DNA of 6,410 nt from an uncultured Collinsella sp. (GTDB lineage Bacteria > Actinomycetota > Coriobacteriia > Coriobacteriales > Coriobacteriaceae), in assembly GCA_900554325.1 (NCBI GenBank), contig USHA01000092.1, positions 1 through 6,410 of the forward strand. The letters are read 5' to 3'. Of this stretch, positions 5,105 to 6,410 are shown one piece after another. The stretch's first letter is position 1. Every line of letters starts with the position of its first letter. The notes below the pieces were generated by a model. That model had not been told where the DNA came from. It saw only the letters and a list, made by a program, of their open reading frames with translations, and made no database searches. The translations under genes were made by a program, and so were the position numbers.

Positions 5105-5590
5105 ATGAGCAATAAGAAACTGCCCGAGAATGCAACCAAGACTGAAGGTGCCGAGCTCGCCCGCCGTGGAAGGGGCGAAATATCCACCGCAACGGCGGTA
5201 CCCCACGTGAGCTATGACGATCTGCGCCATGCCGACCGCATCACCGTTGAAGGTCTCGAAGTCTTTGCCAACCACGGCGTGTATCCCGAGGAGAACGCGC
5301 TGGGCCAGAAGTTCATCGTGTCCTTGGTGCTCTATGCCGACCTGCGTGCAGCGGGGGAGCACGATAACCTGGACGCCTCGATTGACTATGGCTCGGTGTG
5401 CCACGATGTCGATGGCTATCTGCGCGAGCATACGTTTAAGCTCATCGAGGCTGCAGCCGAGGGTGTGGCCTCGATGCTGCTACGTCGTTACCCCCTGCTG
5501 CTTGGCGTGCGTGTTAAGCTCGATAAGCCTTGGGCGCCCGTCGGTCTTCCCCTGGCAAGCTGCGGTGTCGAGATCGAGCGCGTGCGCTAA
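5105..5590 (+). CDS. folB: Dihydroneopterin aldolase with N-terminal extension
   Basis: A 161-residue enzyme that splits 7,8-dihydroneopterin into 6-hydroxymethyl-7,8-dihydropterin and glycolaldehyde in folate synthesis. The family core runs from about D44 (DRITVEGLEVFANHGVYPEE) to the end. E63 (in EENALGQKF), Y95 (SIDYGSV), E115 (LIEAAAEG) and K141 (KLDKPWAP) match the catalytic and substrate-binding positions E22, Y54, E74 and K100 of the S. aureus enzyme. Typical FolB is about 120 residues; the first 43 here are an extra, charged, low-complexity segment with no signal peptide. The strong AAGGAGA site supports this long form. It sits 43 nt after the HD gene in the same direction and ends the operon. 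folP and folK, often neighbours, are absent from the window. Confidence 0.94.
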   Translation: MSNKKLPENATKTEGAELARRGRGEISTATAVPHVSYDDLRHADRITVEGLEVFANHGVYPEENALGQKFIVSLVLYADLRAAGEHDNLDASIDYGSVCHDVDGYLREHTFKLIEAAAEGVASMLLRRYPLLLGVRVKLDKPWAPVGLPLASCGVEIERVR

Positions 5591-5623
5591 CCGACTCTAG
5601 AGCTCGTTGGCGGGCGGTTTTTT
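5581..5623 (+). terminator. Probable terminator of the folE-HD-folB transcript
   Basis: CGCTAAC (5585-5591) pairs with GTTGGCG (5606-5612) through one G-U pair, and the stem extends past one mismatch with 5581-5583 to 5614-5616. TTTTTT follows at 5618-5623. The left arm includes the folB stop codon, and the structure overlaps the 3' end of the convergent metallopeptidase gene. The stem is not perfect, so this is moderate evidence. The opposite strand has no U-tract. Confidence 0.5.
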
Positions 5624-6373
5624 GAGCCGCTGCGACAGAGCCCTGTTGTTGGGGCAGTACGTGTCGAGCAGCGCGTGAAACCGCTGATTGTGGCTTGGCT
5701 CGAGCAAGTGGACGAGCTCGTGGGCGACAACCATGTCGAGGCATTCGACGGGGTAGGCGGCAAGTTCTCGTGCGATGCGAACGGCGCCGGATTTGGGCGT
5801 GCAGGAGCCCCAACGCGTTTTCATGCTGCGTACGGAAACGCGGGAAACGGCGACACCCATTGCGATTTCGTATGCGTGCACAATATCGCGCAGTGCCGAT
5901 GTGACCTCGGACGTATAGAGCTGGTCAATATGGGCTTGGATCTCACTGGGCGTTAAGCCGTCGAGGGTCGCGTTCCACTTGGCCTGCGGACGTTCGTCTG
6001 GCTCGTCGGTACCCATAAAACTTGCGAAGGTAGCCTGCTTGGGCCGCGGTGCGGGTGGCTCAAAGTTGTGGTCGAGTGCATCCTGTACCGTGATGGGCTT
6101 GCCCCAAAGTGCAATGATCGAGTGGGGGCTGAGCGACTCCTGTGCCGTCGTCTGACGTTGCTCGCGCTGGGCAAGTCGGCTGATAATCCAGGCGCTGTTG
6201 CGCTTCACAAACGCTTCGATACGCTCGCGGCTGGCGCCGAGCGGCGCGCTGGCGTGGACCTCACCGCTCGATGAGACGCGTAGGTTGAAGTTCTTGACGC
6301 GCTTTTTGGTAACGACGACGGGGATGGGCGTCCCATCCGGTCGGGATACGGAAATCGTAAACTGCTGCGTCAA
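5597..6373 (-). CDS. YgjP-like (DUF45/SprT-type) zinc metallopeptidase
   Basis: A 258-residue protein of the YgjP/DUF45 metallopeptidase family (M48-like), predicted cytoplasmic, with no signal peptide or membrane segment. The zinc site is H218-E219-L-V-H222 with E219 as catalytic base and H228 (EPSHNQRFH) as third ligand. The family motif RWGSC is at 187-191 (MKTRWGSC). The N-terminal half carries KKRVKNFNLRVSSSGEVHASAP, typical of the family, and a proline-rich stretch at about 105-132. The start is a TTG at 6373-6371, preceded by GAAGGA at 6-base spacing. An in-frame TAA just upstream is partly made of adapter sequence and cannot be used to prove the 5' end. The gene converges on folB with a 6-base gap. 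The substrate is unknown. Confidence 0.88.
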   Translation of the reverse strand: MTQQFTISVSRPDGTPIPVVVTKKRVKNFNLRVSSSGEVHASAPLGASRERIEAFVKRNSAWIISRLAQREQRQTTAQESLSPHSIIALWGKPITVQDALDHNFEPPAPRPKQATFASFMGTDEPDERPQAKWNATLDGLTPSEIQAHIDQLYTSEVTSALRDIVHAYEIAMGVAVSRVSVRSMKTRWGSCTPKSGAVRIARELAAYPVECLDMVVAHELVHLLEPSHNQRFHALLDTYCPNNRALSQRLKKPPANEL

Positions 6374-6390
6374 AAGCGGTCCTTCAGATT

Positions 6391-6410
6391 AGATCGGAAG
6401 AGCACACGTC
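6391..6410 (+). other. Illumina TruSeq adapter contamination at the contig end
   Basis: The final 20 bases, AGATCGGAAGAGCACACGTC, are identical to the start of the standard Illumina TruSeq Read 1 adapter. They are a library artefact, not genome. Genomic sequence ends at 6390, and any promoter of the minus-strand metallopeptidase gene lies beyond the assembly. Confidence 0.97.

Noticed and set aside
6198..6392. A 64-residue plus-strand frame at the contig end
   Set aside because: It is antisense to the metallopeptidase gene and runs into the adapter sequence.

Overview
The window reads as a contig end from a GC-rich, strictly anaerobic bacterium. The gene content, codon use and protein sequences suggest a Coriobacteriia actinobacterium of the Collinsella type; this is inference from sequence style and was not checked by a search. 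The last 20 bases (6391-6410) are an Illumina TruSeq adapter, not genome, so true genomic sequence ends at 6390.

Layout. Positions 1-622 hold no convincing gene: an intrinsic terminator of an upstream transcript (18-55), then a stretch with only a short open frame, then a control region with two NrdR-box-like sites 32 bp apart (350-365 and 382-397) flanking and overlapping a promoter, followed by a leader of about 220 nt. nrdD (623-2845) encodes the class III anaerobic ribonucleotide reductase. Between nrdD and nrdG (2846-3271) lie two long inverted repeats (2857-2994 and 3173-3256), a small hairpin and a possible promoter. nrdG (3272-3853) encodes the radical-SAM activase that puts the glycyl radical on NrdD.

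A probable folate operon follows: folE (3921-4478, GTP cyclohydrolase I), an HD-domain phosphohydrolase beginning one base after the folE stop (4480-5061), and folB (5105-5590, dihydroneopterin aldolase). It ends at a probable terminator, convergent with a YgjP-type zinc metallopeptidase gene on the minus strand (5597-6373).

The genes form two nucleotide and cofactor themes. NrdD and NrdG make dNTPs without oxygen, with NrdR boxes giving feedback control by the cellular (d)ATP balance. FolE and FolB make the pterin half of folate. The HD protein sits between the enzyme that makes dihydroneopterin triphosphate and the enzyme that uses dihydroneopterin, so it is a good candidate for the dephosphorylation step between them. 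The most interesting items are this HD protein, the two palindromic elements in the nrdD-nrdG gap and the NrdR control region.
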